Shown piece by piece: positions 1 through 6,139 of a stretch of 8,384 nucleotides of DNA. This DNA comes from an uncultured Actinomycetes bacterium (GTDB lineage Bacteria; Actinomycetota; Acidimicrobiia; IMCC26256; PALSA-555): contig CALEYV010000161.1 in NCBI GenBank assembly GCA_937927875.1, forward strand, positions 1-8,384. The letters are read 5' to 3'. How positions within the stretch are numbered: position 1 is the first letter of the stretch; each line of letters begins with the position of its first letter. The position numbers and the translations under genes are program-made. The notes beneath the pieces were generated by a model. It had not been told where the DNA came from, searched no databases, and was given only the letters and a program-made list of their open reading frames with translations.

Positions 1-63
1 GACACCGACGCTGCCGAGCGTCAGCAGCCCGACGATGACGCCGGCGGTGATGACTCGCTTCAT
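1..63 (-). CDS. Secreted or membrane-anchored protein, N-terminal fragment
   Basis: Only the first 21 codons are present because the gene runs off the left edge. Read on the minus strand from the ATG at 63 it gives MKRVITAGVIVGLLTLGSVG and onward: a short basic n-region (K2, R3) followed by an uninterrupted hydrophobic stretch, typical of a Sec signal peptide or an N-terminal membrane anchor. An AGGAG Shine-Dalgarno sequence (plus-strand 70-74) lies 6 bases from the ATG, which makes the start convincing despite the short length. It is transcribed away from the cysQ-like gene. No mature domain is visible, so the function cannot be assigned. The presence of a real gene start is fairly sure; the signal-peptide reading is inference from composition. 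Confidence 0.7.
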   Translation of the reverse strand, partial: MKRVITAGVIVGLLTLGSVGV

Positions 64-69
64 GGTCCA

Positions 70-74
70 CTCCT
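70..74 (-). promoter_or_regulatory. Ribosome binding site of the 5'-edge secreted protein
   Basis: On the minus strand the bases read AGGAG, 6 bases upstream of the ATG at 63. This is the main support for a gene at the left edge, which is otherwise too short to judge from coding content. Confidence 0.6.
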
Positions 75-157
75 CTTCGGGGGTTTCCCTAGGCAACGGC
101 ACCCACGTCAGCGGCCCGTGAAGTCGCAGCCAGGCGGTGACCAGGCGTGGCGCCGAC

Positions 158-163
158 CAGAAT
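158..163 (+). promoter_or_regulatory. Possible -10 box (CAGAAT) before cysQ
   Basis: CAGAAT matches four of six positions of TATAAT and lies 8 bases before the ATG at 172, about where transcription would begin at or very near the start codon. No Shine-Dalgarno sequence precedes that ATG, so a leaderless or near-leaderless mRNA is plausible. The same CCAGAATG string precedes the plsY-like start at 4403. No convincing -35 box is seen. Weak call. Confidence 0.25.
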
Positions 164-171
164 GCCGGGGC

Positions 172-924
172 ATGAGCGACCACGACGACGCGGGCCGGTA
201 CGCGGCGGCGGCCGGCGCGCTCCTCGTGGAGCTGCGGGCCCGCGACGCCGACGGCGGCTGGCGGCTCGGCGACCGCGGCGACGAGGCCGCCAACCGCTGC
301 CTGCTCGACCTGCTGGCGTCAGAGCACGGTGGCGACGCCGTCCTCTCGGAGGAGTCGGCCGACGACCGGCGCCGGCTCACCGCCGACCGGGTGTGGATCG
401 TGGACCCGCTGGACGGGACCCGGGAGTTCAGCGAGGCGGGCCGGCGGGACTGGGCCGTGCACGTGGCGCTGTGGGAGCGGGGCGTCGACGTGCGCGTCGG
501 CGCGGTAGCGCTGCCGGCCGAGGAGCTGGTCCTGTCGACCGCGTCGCCGCCGCCGCTGCCGCCGCCGCGGAGCGGGCCGCCGCGGGTGGTGGTGAGCCGG
601 ACCCGTCCGCCCGCGGTCGCGCGCGTCGTCGCGGCGCGTCTCGGCGCCGAGCTCGTCGCGATGGGCTCGGCCGGCGCGAAGGCGATGGCGGTCGTCCGCG
701 GCGACGTCGACGCGTACGTGCACGACGGCGGCCAGCACGAGTGGGACTCGGCCGCGCCAGCCGCGGTGGCACGGGCGGCGGGGCTGCACGTCTCGCGCCT
801 CGACGGCGCGGCCCTCGCGTACAACCGCCCCGACTCCTGGCTCCCGGACCTGCTCGTCTGCCGGCCGGAGCTCGCGGCGCCGATCCTCGCCGTCACCGCG
901 CGCGACGCCGGCGGCGCCGGTTGA
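172..924 (+). CDS. cysQ: CysQ-like 3'(2'),5'-bisphosphate nucleotidase (inositol monophosphatase superfamily)
   Basis: A 250-residue Mg2+-dependent, Li+-sensitive-type phosphatase. Family members hydrolyse 3'-phosphoadenosine 5'-phosphate, the by-product of sulfate assimilation and sulfation, and some also act on inositol phosphates or fructose-1,6-bisphosphate. The metal site is complete: LSEES at 58-62, DPLDGT at 78-83 followed by REFS, and WDSAAPAAV at 191-199 with the third acidic ligand D192. The stretches DWAVHVALW (93-101), GSAGAKAMAV (165-174) and YNRPDSWLPDLL (217-228) closely resemble the mycobacterial CysQ as I remember it. A proline-rich insert, PPPLPPPRSGPP, sits at 126-137 between the lobes. 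The frame is open back to a GTG at 118, but the ATG at 172 gives the usual CysQ N-terminus, so I chose it. The superfamily is sure; PAP as preferred substrate is inferred from the CysQ-like motifs. Confidence 0.88.
   Translation: MSDHDDAGRYAAAAGALLVELRARDADGGWRLGDRGDEAANRCLLDLLASEHGGDAVLSEESADDRRRLTADRVWIVDPLDGTREFSEAGRRDWAVHVALWERGVDVRVGAVALPAEELVLSTASPPPLPPPRSGPPRVVVSRTRPPAVARVVAARLGAELVAMGSAGAKAMAVVRGDVDAYVHDGGQHEWDSAAPAAVARAAGLHVSRLDGAALAYNRPDSWLPDLLVCRPELAAPILAVTARDAGGAG
544..570 (+). repeat. GCC-triplet tract coding a proline-rich loop
   Basis: An almost pure run of CCG/GCC-type triplets inside the cysQ-like gene, encoding the PPPLPPP segment. It falls in a variable linker and is probably a slippage-prone, low-complexity insert rather than a regulatory element. 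Confidence 0.5.
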
Positions 925-938
925 GCGGCGGACGACGG

Positions 939-944
939 TAGGGT
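939..944 (+). promoter_or_regulatory. Possible -10 box (TAGGGT) before the alpha/beta hydrolase
   Basis: A TAnnnT box in the 42-base gap between cysQ and the hydrolase, 22 bases before the GTG start. With the purine-rich AGGGAGGG at 957-964 it could drive a short-leader transcript of the hydrolase alone. No clear -35 box; the gene may equally be read through from cysQ. Confidence 0.3.
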
Positions 945-956
945 CCGGCTGACGCC

Positions 957-964
957 AGGGAGGG
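957..964 (+). promoter_or_regulatory. Ribosome binding site of the alpha/beta hydrolase
   Basis: AGGGAGGG just upstream of the GTG at 967. The spacing is short, but this is the only purine-rich site near the start and it decides the GTG choice. Confidence 0.5.
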
Positions 965-966
965 CC

Positions 967-1722
967 GTGGAGCTCGTCACGACCGACAACGTGCGGCTCG
1001 TGGCCCGCTGGTGGCGGGCGCCTGCTCCACGCGCCTCGGTCGTGGTGGCCCACGGCTTCGGCGCCGGCCTCACCGAAGGGCGGGTGGTCGCGCTCGCCGA
1101 AGCAGCGCACGCCGCTGGCTTCGACGTCCTCGCCTACGACGCCCGCGGTCACGGCGGCTCCGGTGGCGAGGCGACGCTCGGGGACCTCGAGCGACTCGAC
1201 GTCGACGCGGCCGTCGGCGCCGTCGGCGCCGACCGGCCGGTCGTGCTCGTCGGCGCCTCGATGGGCGCCATCGCGGTGCTGCGCTACGCGGCGGCGGCGC
1301 CCGGCCGGGTGGCGGGCGTGGTGTCGGTCAGCTGCCCCGCCGAGTGGCGGCTCCCCTGCAACGCCCGCGGGCTGCTCTCGGCGCTCCTCACCCAGACCTG
1401 GGTCGGCCGCGAGTGCGCACGCCGCTGGATGCGGGTGCGGATCGCGTCGCGGCGTCCCCGGCCCGCGCCGCCGGTGGAGCTCATCGGCCACGTGGGCGCG
1501 CCGGTGGCCGTGCTGCACGGCCGACGGGACCCGTTCATCAGCGTCCACGACGCCGAGCTGCTCTACGAGGCCGCCGCCGAGCCCCGCCGCCTCGACCTCT
1601 TCGACGAGCTCGGCCACGCGTTCGACGGTCCGGTGGCGGCGCCCGTGCTCACCGACATCGACTGGTGCCTCGCGCAGTCGATGGCGCCGACGCCGGAGCC
1701 GCCCCGCGCCGAGGCCGGCTAG
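967..1722 (+). CDS. Alpha/beta-hydrolase fold protein (serine esterase or lipase-like)
   Basis: A 251-residue soluble alpha/beta hydrolase. The nucleophile elbow GASMG at 96-100 places the catalytic Ser at 98. The acid is probably D188 in HGRRDPF, and the base H217 in ELGHAF. The oxyanion-hole segment is AHGFGAG at 28-34, followed by YDARGHGGSGG at 57-67, the usual lid-proximal signature of this fold. The triad order and spacing and the total length are normal for a small single-domain member with a short cap. The start is GTG at 967, preceded by AGGGAGGG. The gene lies 42 bases after the CysQ-like gene in the same direction and ends 7 bases short of the stop of the convergent degV-like gene. 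Substrate unknown: esterase, monoacylglycerol lipase and C-C hydrolase are all possible. Fold and triad sure, function open. Confidence 0.87.
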   Translation: MELVTTDNVRLVARWWRAPAPRASVVVAHGFGAGLTEGRVVALAEAAHAAGFDVLAYDARGHGGSGGEATLGDLERLDVDAAVGAVGADRPVVLVGASMGAIAVLRYAAAAPGRVAGVVSVSCPAEWRLPCNARGLLSALLTQTWVGRECARRWMRVRIASRRPRPAPPVELIGHVGAPVAVLHGRRDPFISVHDAELLYEAAAEPRRLDLFDELGHAFDGPVAAPVLTDIDWCLAQSMAPTPEPPRAEAG

Positions 1723-1729
1723 CGCCCGC

Positions 1730-2566
1730 TCAGCGCTCGGCTCGGTCGTCCCACCACCAGGCCAGGCCGGCGAGGCCGGGCCCGGTGTGCACGACCATCA
1801 CCGGCCCGAACTCGCCGATGAACGACGAGGCCGGCTGGAACGACGCCCGAACCCGATCGAGCAGCTCCTGGGCGGTTTCAACGGCGAGCGCGTGGAGGGC
1901 CGCGACGTGCAGCGGCGCGCCCGGCTCCCGGGACCGCTCGACGAGGCTGACCATGCGGTCGAGCGCGGCCTCGCGGCTGAGGGCCGGCCGCAGCCTGCGC
2001 ACCTTGCCGCCCCGGAACTCGAACAGCGGGTTCACGCCGAGCCGGTTGGCGGCCCAGCCCGCCAGCCCCGGGACGCGACCGCTGCGGACGAGGTGGTCGA
2101 GGGTGGGCACGGCGGCGACGAGCCGGACCCGCTCCACGACGTGGCGCGCGGCCGCCTCGACGTCGTCGAGCGACGCCCCCGAAGCCGCGGCCTCGGCGGC
2201 GGCCAGCACCGCGAGCGCCTCGGCGCCGCCGGCAGTGGCGGTGTCGAGGACGCGCACCGGGCCGCCGACCGACTCCCCCGCCAGGCGGGCCGCGTCGTAG
2301 GTGGCGCTCATCGAGCCGGCGATGGTCAGCACGAGCACGCCGTCGCTGCTCCGGAGCCGGTCCTTGATCGCCTGCTCGAACTCGCCGGGCGTGGGCGCCG
2401 ACGTCGTGACGGACTCCTCGCGCACGAGCTCCTCGAGGGCGCGGGTCCCCTCCAGCTCGGGCATGCCGCGCACGGTGAGCCACATGGGCACGACCGTCAC
2501 GCCGTGACGCTCGACGAGCTCGGCGGGCAGCGCGGCCGCGCTGTCGGTGACGACGGCGACGGTCAC
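1730..2566 (-). CDS. DegV family protein, FakB-like fatty-acid-binding subunit
   Basis: A 278-residue DegV protein. In characterised members (FakB) it binds a fatty acid in a two-domain cleft and presents it to the kinase FakA, which makes acyl-phosphate. Signatures in order: VTDSAAALP at 6-14, TSAPTPGEF at 55-63 (the TSxPSP-type loop), the lipid-carboxylate loop around SMSATY at 85-90, LDTATAGG at 108-114, LVRSGRVPGLAG at 159-170, and the C-terminal GPVMVVHTGPG at 254-264. The start is a GTG at 2566 whose bases GTGA also hold the stop of the upstream MFS gene, so translation is probably coupled; only a weak G-rich site precedes it. It is the last gene of the plsY-MFS-degV operon and converges on the hydrolase gene. 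No kinase gene is seen in the window. Family sure; fatty-acid binding inferred from the family. Confidence 0.9.
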   Translation of the reverse strand: MTVAVVTDSAAALPAELVERHGVTVVPMWLTVRGMPELEGTRALEELVREESVTTSAPTPGEFEQAIKDRLRSSDGVLVLTIAGSMSATYDAARLAGESVGGPVRVLDTATAGGAEALAVLAAAEAAASGASLDDVEAAARHVVERVRLVAAVPTLDHLVRSGRVPGLAGWAANRLGVNPLFEFRGGKVRRLRPALSREAALDRMVSLVERSREPGAPLHVAALHALAVETAQELLDRVRASFQPASSFIGEFGPVMVVHTGPGLAGLAWWWDDRAER

Positions 2567-3804
2567 GACGCGCCCGCCCGCACCGCGGGGCTGGCCAACC
2601 GCTCGCTGACCAGCACCGACGCCAGGATGACGAGCAGCCCGCAGGAGAGCAGGACGACGCGGGACGGCTCGAGCGTGCCGACGAGCGGCCAGCGGACGTC
2701 GTGCAGGAGATCCGCCGCGACGCCGGCACCGATGGCGGCCAGGCTGAGCGCGAGCCGGATGACGACGTGGAAGGCCGTGAACGCGAGCACCCGGTCGGTG
2801 CCGTCGAGCCGCGACTGCAGGGCACCCATGCCGGAGGCGAGGGTGAAGGCGGCCGCGGCGCCGAAGGCGGTCGCGCCGAGGTAGGCGAGCCAGACATGCG
2901 TCGCGAGCGAGAACACGGCGACGACCCCGCCGATCACGGCCACGCCGAGGCGGGTCTCGAAGAGCGGGTCGTGGCCGCGGCGCACCTGCAGCGCGGCCAG
3001 CCCGAGCGCGGCGCCGACGCCGAAGAGCGCGATCAAGACCCCGAACTCGGTGTTGCTGGCGTGGAGCACGTTGCGCACGAAGACGATCCCGAGGGAGAAC
3101 AAGGCGCCGAGCCCCAGCGCCACCGACGCGGTCGCGGGCATGATCGCACGAACGAGCGGGATGCGAAACGCGTCGCGGAACCGGACGTCCCGGCGCTCCT
3201 CCGGCGGCGCGGTGGGGGTGCCGAGCATGCGCAGCCGCCGGATGTAGGCGAACGACACGAGGAACGTGGCGGCGTCGATCCAGAAGACGAGCGCCAGCGG
3301 CCGGTGGAACAGGGTCGCGACGGGCAGCGCGGCGACGGCCGCGAACGCGCCCGCCCCGAGCGGGATCGTCCCGTACGAGGAACCGAGGACGAGGCCGTTG
3401 GCCAGCGAGAGGTCGTCCTGCTCGACGAGGTCGGGGATCGAGGCGTCGCGCGCGGGGAGGAAGACGATGCTGGCCGCCTCGAGCACGACCGCGCAGAGGT
3501 AGATCCACCAGAGGCCGCGGATCAGCGGGACGGCCGCGATCACGACGGCGCGGAAGGCGTCCATCGTCAGCATCGTGCGGCGACGGTCCCAGCGCCGCAC
3601 CGCCCGCGTCGCGAGCGGGCCGCCGACCGCGGCCGGGAGCAGCCGCAGGGTGAGGATGCCGCCGACGGCGGCCGGCGACCCGGTGAGCTTCAGGGCCAGC
3701 GCCATGAAGGCGACGGTGCCCATCCAGTCGCCGAGTGCCGAGACGCCCTGCCCGAGGAGCAGGTCCCGGAACCCGCGCCGGCGGACCAGCGTCCCGACGC
3801 TCAC
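2563..3804 (-). CDS. MFS transporter, DHA3/MFS_3-like, about 12 membrane segments
   Basis: A 413-residue integral membrane protein with alternating hydrophobic stretches consistent with 12 helices in two halves, joined by a charged cytoplasmic linker at about 195-215 (APPEERRDVRFRDAF). Family marks: LLLGQGVSALGDWMG at 15-29, the helix 2-3 loop RRWDRRRTM at 70-78 (basic motif A position), and LPARDASIPDLVEQDDLSLAN at 116-136, which matches the A-x-x-A-x-x-P-x-L-V pattern of the DHA3 group that includes macrolide-efflux and LplT-like members. Its GTG start at 3804 overlaps the plsY-like stop by the four bases GTGA and has no Shine-Dalgarno sequence, so translation probably depends on coupling. 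It likewise overlaps degV by GTGA. The substrate cannot be read from sequence; position between two acyl-lipid genes suggests a lipid, lysophospholipid or fatty-acid substrate, which is inference. Drug efflux is the alternative. Confidence 0.86.
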   Translation of the reverse strand: MSVGTLVRRRGFRDLLLGQGVSALGDWMGTVAFMALALKLTGSPAAVGGILTLRLLPAAVGGPLATRAVRRWDRRRTMLTMDAFRAVVIAAVPLIRGLWWIYLCAVVLEAASIVFLPARDASIPDLVEQDDLSLANGLVLGSSYGTIPLGAGAFAAVAALPVATLFHRPLALVFWIDAATFLVSFAYIRRLRMLGTPTAPPEERRDVRFRDAFRIPLVRAIMPATASVALGLGALFSLGIVFVRNVLHASNTEFGVLIALFGVGAALGLAALQVRRGHDPLFETRLGVAVIGGVVAVFSLATHVWLAYLGATAFGAAAAFTLASGMGALQSRLDGTDRVLAFTAFHVVIRLALSLAAIGAGVAADLLHDVRWPLVGTLEPSRVVLLSCGLLVILASVLVSERLASPAVRAGAS

Positions 3805-4403
3805 GGCGTGACCGGGTCGTGGTCGAAGAGCAGGCGGCGCGCGTAGACGCTCCCCGCCGGGCGCTCGGGCCTCGCGTTCCCGAGCAGCCGCTTCAGCAGC
3901 ATCGGCGCCGCGACCGCGCCGCCGGCGACCGCGCCGCTGGTCCCGTTCGTGATCGCGAGGACCGGAGCGAGCACGACGACGGCGACGAAGCCGCCGAGGC
4001 CGGTCTGGTGCGCGAGCCGGCTGACGACGAGGACGGCGAGCAGCAGCACCGCGCCCGGCCACGCGTTCACGAGCAGCGACCCGAGCGCGGGGGCGATGCC
4101 CCGGCCGCCGTGCCCGCGCAGGAACGGCGACCAGTTGTGACCCGCGACCGCGAGCCCGCCCGCCACCCCGCCGAGCACCGGGTGATGCAGCGCCAGCAGC
4201 GGCCCGACCGCGCCCTTGGCGACGTCGCAGATCCCCGCCCCGGCCAGGGCCGGGAACCCGGCCACCCGGTACAGCGAGGTGCCGGACACGGTGCCGGTCC
4301 CGGTGTCGCGCAGGTCGACGCCGCGCCGCCACCGGGCCATGAGATTCGAGAACGGGATCGAGCCCGCCAGGAACGAGACGAGGCAAACCCCGGCCGCCAG
4401 CAC
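3801..4403 (-). CDS. plsY: PlsY-family acyl-phosphate:glycerol-3-phosphate acyltransferase, divergent
   Basis: A 200-residue, multi-pass membrane protein of the PlsY family, which transfers the acyl group from acyl-phosphate to glycerol-3-phosphate to make lysophosphatidate. Seen: AGSIPFSNLMAR at 13-24 in the first helix and loop, a glycine-rich loop at 35-46, GHNWSPFLRGHGGRGIAPALG at 88-108 (usually GHNxxxFLxFxGGKGVAT), then hydrophobic helices at about 110-170. Length is normal. Odd: the loop usually read as GSGNxGATN is GTGTVSGTS here, so both Asn are lost, and GGKGVAT is GGRGIAP. The start is GTG at 4403; CAGAAT 6 bases upstream and no Shine-Dalgarno sequence suggest a near-leaderless mRNA. 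The frame stays open upstream, so a longer N-terminus is possible. First gene of the coupled operon. Family sure; classical PlsY activity less so, given the altered loop. Confidence 0.85.
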   Translation of the reverse strand: MLAAGVCLVSFLAGSIPFSNLMARWRRGVDLRDTGTGTVSGTSLYRVAGFPALAGAGICDVAKGAVGPLLALHHPVLGGVAGGLAVAGHNWSPFLRGHGGRGIAPALGSLLVNAWPGAVLLLAVLVVSRLAHQTGLGGFVAVVVLAPVLAITNGTSGAVAGGAVAAPMLLKRLLGNARPERPAGSVYARRLLFDHDPVTP

Positions 4404-4409
4404 CGGGTC

Positions 4410-4415
4410 ATTCTG
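4410..4415 (-). promoter_or_regulatory. Possible -10 box (CAGAAT) of the plsY-MFS-degV operon
   Basis: On the minus strand CAGAAT lies 6 bases before the GTG at 4403. It matches four of six -10 positions and is embedded in the same CCAGAATG string that precedes cysQ. No -35 box recognised. If real, the operon mRNA would begin at about the start codon. Confidence 0.25.
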
Positions 4416-4440
4416 GCCGGAACGCTGGGTGGCCCCGGAC

Positions 4441-4471
4441 CTCGCCGCGACGGCGCACCGGGTGCGGCGAG
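4441..4471 (-). terminator. Stem-loop after the amidohydrolase gene, possible terminator
   Basis: A perfect 8-base inverted repeat, CTCGCCGC (4441-4448) and GCGGCGAG (4464-4471), with a 15-base loop that can form an alternative inner GCAC/GTGC pairing. It sits in the 85-base gap between the amidohydrolase stop and the plsY-like start, where a minus-strand terminator would belong. No U-tract follows, so it is at best an atypical high-GC terminator or a mRNA 3'-end stabiliser. Confidence 0.35.
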
Positions 4472-4488
4472 TCGGCCGGGGCGGCGGC

Positions 4489-5697
4489 TCAGGGCAGCGT
4501 GACCGCGGGCAGCGGGTGGCGGTACAGGCTCGCCGCGTTCTGGTGCGTCAGCTTGCGGAGCTCCTCGACCGGCAGGTCGCCCCAGTACCGCTCGATGGTG
4601 GCCTGGGTGTTGGGCCAGGTGCCGTCGCCGTGCGGGTAGTCGACCTCCACCATGATGTGGTCGACGCCGATGGCGTGCCGGGTCGCGATCGTCGACGGGT
4701 CGTCGATGGTGCAGAACCAGAAGTTGCGGCGCAGCACGTCGGCCGGCCGCAGGCCGCCGAACCCGTCCAGCCCGTAGCCGGACCGGTCCACGATGTTGTC
4801 GAGCCGGTCGATCAGCATCGCCACCCAGCCGATCCCGCCCTCCGACATCGCGATCTTGAGGTCCGGGAGCTTCACCGTCCAAGCCGACCACAGCCACTCG
4901 GCGCAGGCGGTGAGCGACAGCTGGCCGAAGAGGGTGGCGCCGAGCTGCAGCGGCGGGGCGAACTTGGGGAAGTCCGCCATCCCCGAGGAGCCGACGTGGA
5001 GGCAGATCACCGTCTCGGTCTCAGCGCAGGCGGTCAGGATCGGCTCCCAGTACCGGTCGAAGATGGACGGGAAGCCGATGCGGTGCGGACGCTCGGGGAG
5101 CGTGACGGCGTGGAAGCCCCGCTCGGCGTTGCGCCGGATCTCCGCCGCGCCGACCTCGGCGTCGGCGAGCCAGGTGATCCCCATCGGGATGGTCCGCTCG
5201 GGATGCGGCGAGTACCACTCGTCGTAGAACCAGTCGTTCCAGGCCCGGGTGACGGCGAGGCCCAGCTCCTGGTCCTTCGCCTGCGAGAACACGCGCCCGC
5301 AGAAGCCGGTGATCATCGACGGGAAGTTCAGCGACGCCCACACGCCGTTGACGTCCATGTCGTGGACGCGGGCCTCGATGTCCCAGCAGCCGCGGCGCAT
5401 CTGGTCGAAGCGGAACGGCTCGACCTTCACCGTCTCGGGGCGGCGGCCCGCCACCGCGTTCTGCCCGACCTGGAAGTGGCGCTCGCCCTCGAACTCCCAG
5501 ACCTCGTGGCCCTGCTCGTCCGCGATGACCTTGGGGGCCCGGTCCTGGAGGTCGACGGGGAGCCGGCCCTCGAACATGCTGGGCGGCTCGACGAGGTGGT
5601 CGTCGACCGAGATGATCGTGTAGCGGACCGGGCGCGGCTCCGGCTCGGGCAGGAACAGCTCGGGGTGGAGGGCGACGGGGTCGACGGTCGCGGTCAT
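4489..5697 (-). CDS. Metal-dependent amidohydrolase (amidohydrolase_2 TIM-barrel family)
   Basis: A 402-residue protein of the family that includes ACMSD- and gamma-resorcylate-type decarboxylases as well as hydrolases. Metal-site candidates: VDDHLVEPP at 31-39 (D/E-x-H version of the usual HxH, H34), CLHVGSSG at 232-239 (H234), AMSEGGIGWV at 283-292, and VEVDYPHGDGTWP at 350-362 with the conserved D353; NAASLY at 387-392 is the usual C-terminal signature. The start is ATG at 5697 with AGGAG at 5703-5707. That site lies inside the end of the P450 remnant, whose TGA is separated from this ATG by one base, so the two are co-transcribed and probably coupled. Such proteins are common beside P450 and steroid or aromatic catabolic genes in actinobacteria. 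Family sure; substrate and reaction (hydrolysis or decarboxylation) unknown. Confidence 0.88.
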   Translation of the reverse strand: MTATVDPVALHPELFLPEPEPRPVRYTIISVDDHLVEPPSMFEGRLPVDLQDRAPKVIADEQGHEVWEFEGERHFQVGQNAVAGRRPETVKVEPFRFDQMRRGCWDIEARVHDMDVNGVWASLNFPSMITGFCGRVFSQAKDQELGLAVTRAWNDWFYDEWYSPHPERTIPMGITWLADAEVGAAEIRRNAERGFHAVTLPERPHRIGFPSIFDRYWEPILTACAETETVICLHVGSSGMADFPKFAPPLQLGATLFGQLSLTACAEWLWSAWTVKLPDLKIAMSEGGIGWVAMLIDRLDNIVDRSGYGLDGFGGLRPADVLRRNFWFCTIDDPSTIATRHAIGVDHIMVEVDYPHGDGTWPNTQATIERYWGDLPVEELRKLTHQNAASLYRHPLPAVTLP

Positions 5698-5698
5698 G

Positions 5699-6061
5699 TC
5701 AGCTCCTGGTGGTCGCGCGGTGCAGGCGGAGGGGAACGTGGCGAAGCCCGGTGTGCTTGTTGCTGCGGGTCCACTCGGGCGCGCCGGCCGGTTCGAGGGC
5801 CTCGACCCGCCGGGCCAGCTCGTCGAGCGCCGACGAGTAGGTCGCCGGATCGTGGGTGACGGTCACGGTCTCGGCGTGGGTCGCCACCGACCAGAACCCC
5901 TCGCCGTCCGGGGTGTGCTCGGTCGGCTCGTGCCACAGCACGGGAGCCTCCCGGCGGTGCGTGCCGAACGCGTCGTGTGGGAACCCGTGCGCGAAGTTGT
6001 CGAGGTCGGTCAGGTCGAACCCCGACCGGACGGCGGCAGTCGGGATCGCCCCCACGGTCAC
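5699..6061 (-). pseudogene. Internally deleted cytochrome P450 (N-terminus fused in frame to C-terminus)
   Basis: A 120-codon open frame. Residues 1-77 are a P450 N-terminus: FDLTDLDNFAHGFPHD, then HRREAPVLWHEPTEHTPDG, EGFWSVATHAET and DPATYSS, as in full-length actinobacterial P450s of about 400 residues. From about residue 78 the text becomes a P450 C-terminus: LDELARRVEALEPAG then EWTRSNKHTGLRHVPLRL, matching the RSNxxxGxxxLPV-type end of these enzymes. The middle of roughly 280-300 residues is missing, with the C-helix, I-helix, ExxR and heme-Cys loop, so it cannot be an active P450. The junction is near 5825-5835. The frame is kept, and the TGA ends one base before the amidohydrolase ATG. 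The start chosen is GTG at 6061, 7 bases after a TAGATT box. It may be a true deletion, or an assembly collapse. Confidence 0.8.
5703..5707 (-). promoter_or_regulatory. Ribosome binding site of the amidohydrolase, inside the P450 remnant
   Basis: AGGAG on the minus strand, 5 bases before the ATG at 5697 and within the last three codons of the P450 remnant. It allows independent initiation even if coupling across the TGA-C-ATG junction fails. Confidence 0.6.
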
Positions 6062-6068
6062 ACCCGGA

Positions 6069-6074
6069 AATCTA
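6069..6074 (-). promoter_or_regulatory. -10 box (TAGATT) for the P450-remnant/amidohydrolase unit
   Basis: TAGATT on the minus strand fits the actinobacterial TAnnnT -10 pattern and lies exactly 7 bases before the GTG at 6061. That is the spacing expected if transcription starts on the first base of the start codon. No Shine-Dalgarno sequence precedes the GTG, in keeping with a leaderless mRNA. No confident -35 box. Confidence 0.45.
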
Positions 6075-6139
6075 GGGCCTCGCCTCGGGCGCTCGGGTCG
6101 GCGCGCGCACGACCGTGGCGACCGGAGGCGCCGCAGCGG

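Noticed and set aside
7..17. GACGCTGCCGA at the left edge, identical to 11 bases of the Nextera adapter found at the right edge
   Set aside because: The match does not extend in either direction, and the bases lie in frame in a credible signal peptide with its own ribosome binding site. Likely chance in GC-rich sequence.
118..171. Upstream GTG start of the CysQ-like gene at 118
   Set aside because: It would add 18 residues without family resemblance (KSQPGGDQAWRRPECRG) and has no ribosome binding site; ATG at 172 gives the usual N-terminus.
1210..1227. Tandem GCCGTCGGC repeat
   Set aside because: Two copies of a 9-mer coding AVGAVG in a linker of the alpha/beta hydrolase; ordinary low-complexity coding sequence.
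1721..1737. Inverted repeat AGCGC/GCGCT between the convergent hydrolase and degV-like genes, as a bidirectional terminator
   Set aside because: Only 5 base pairs with a 7-base loop, no T-tracts, and partly inside both genes' ends; expected by chance at this GC content.
2567..3508. N-terminal extension of the degV frame to about 590 codons
   Set aside because: The extension is Arg/Pro/Ala-rich and overlaps the MFS gene in another frame. DegV begins naturally at the GTG at 2566, giving the standard length and N-terminal TDS motif.
4216..5859. A 547-codon plus-strand open frame opposite the amidohydrolase and P450 remnant
   Set aside because: Rich in Arg, Gly, Asp and Val with no domain; it is the antisense shadow of a high-GC gene with strong third-position bias. 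The minus-strand frame has clear family motifs.
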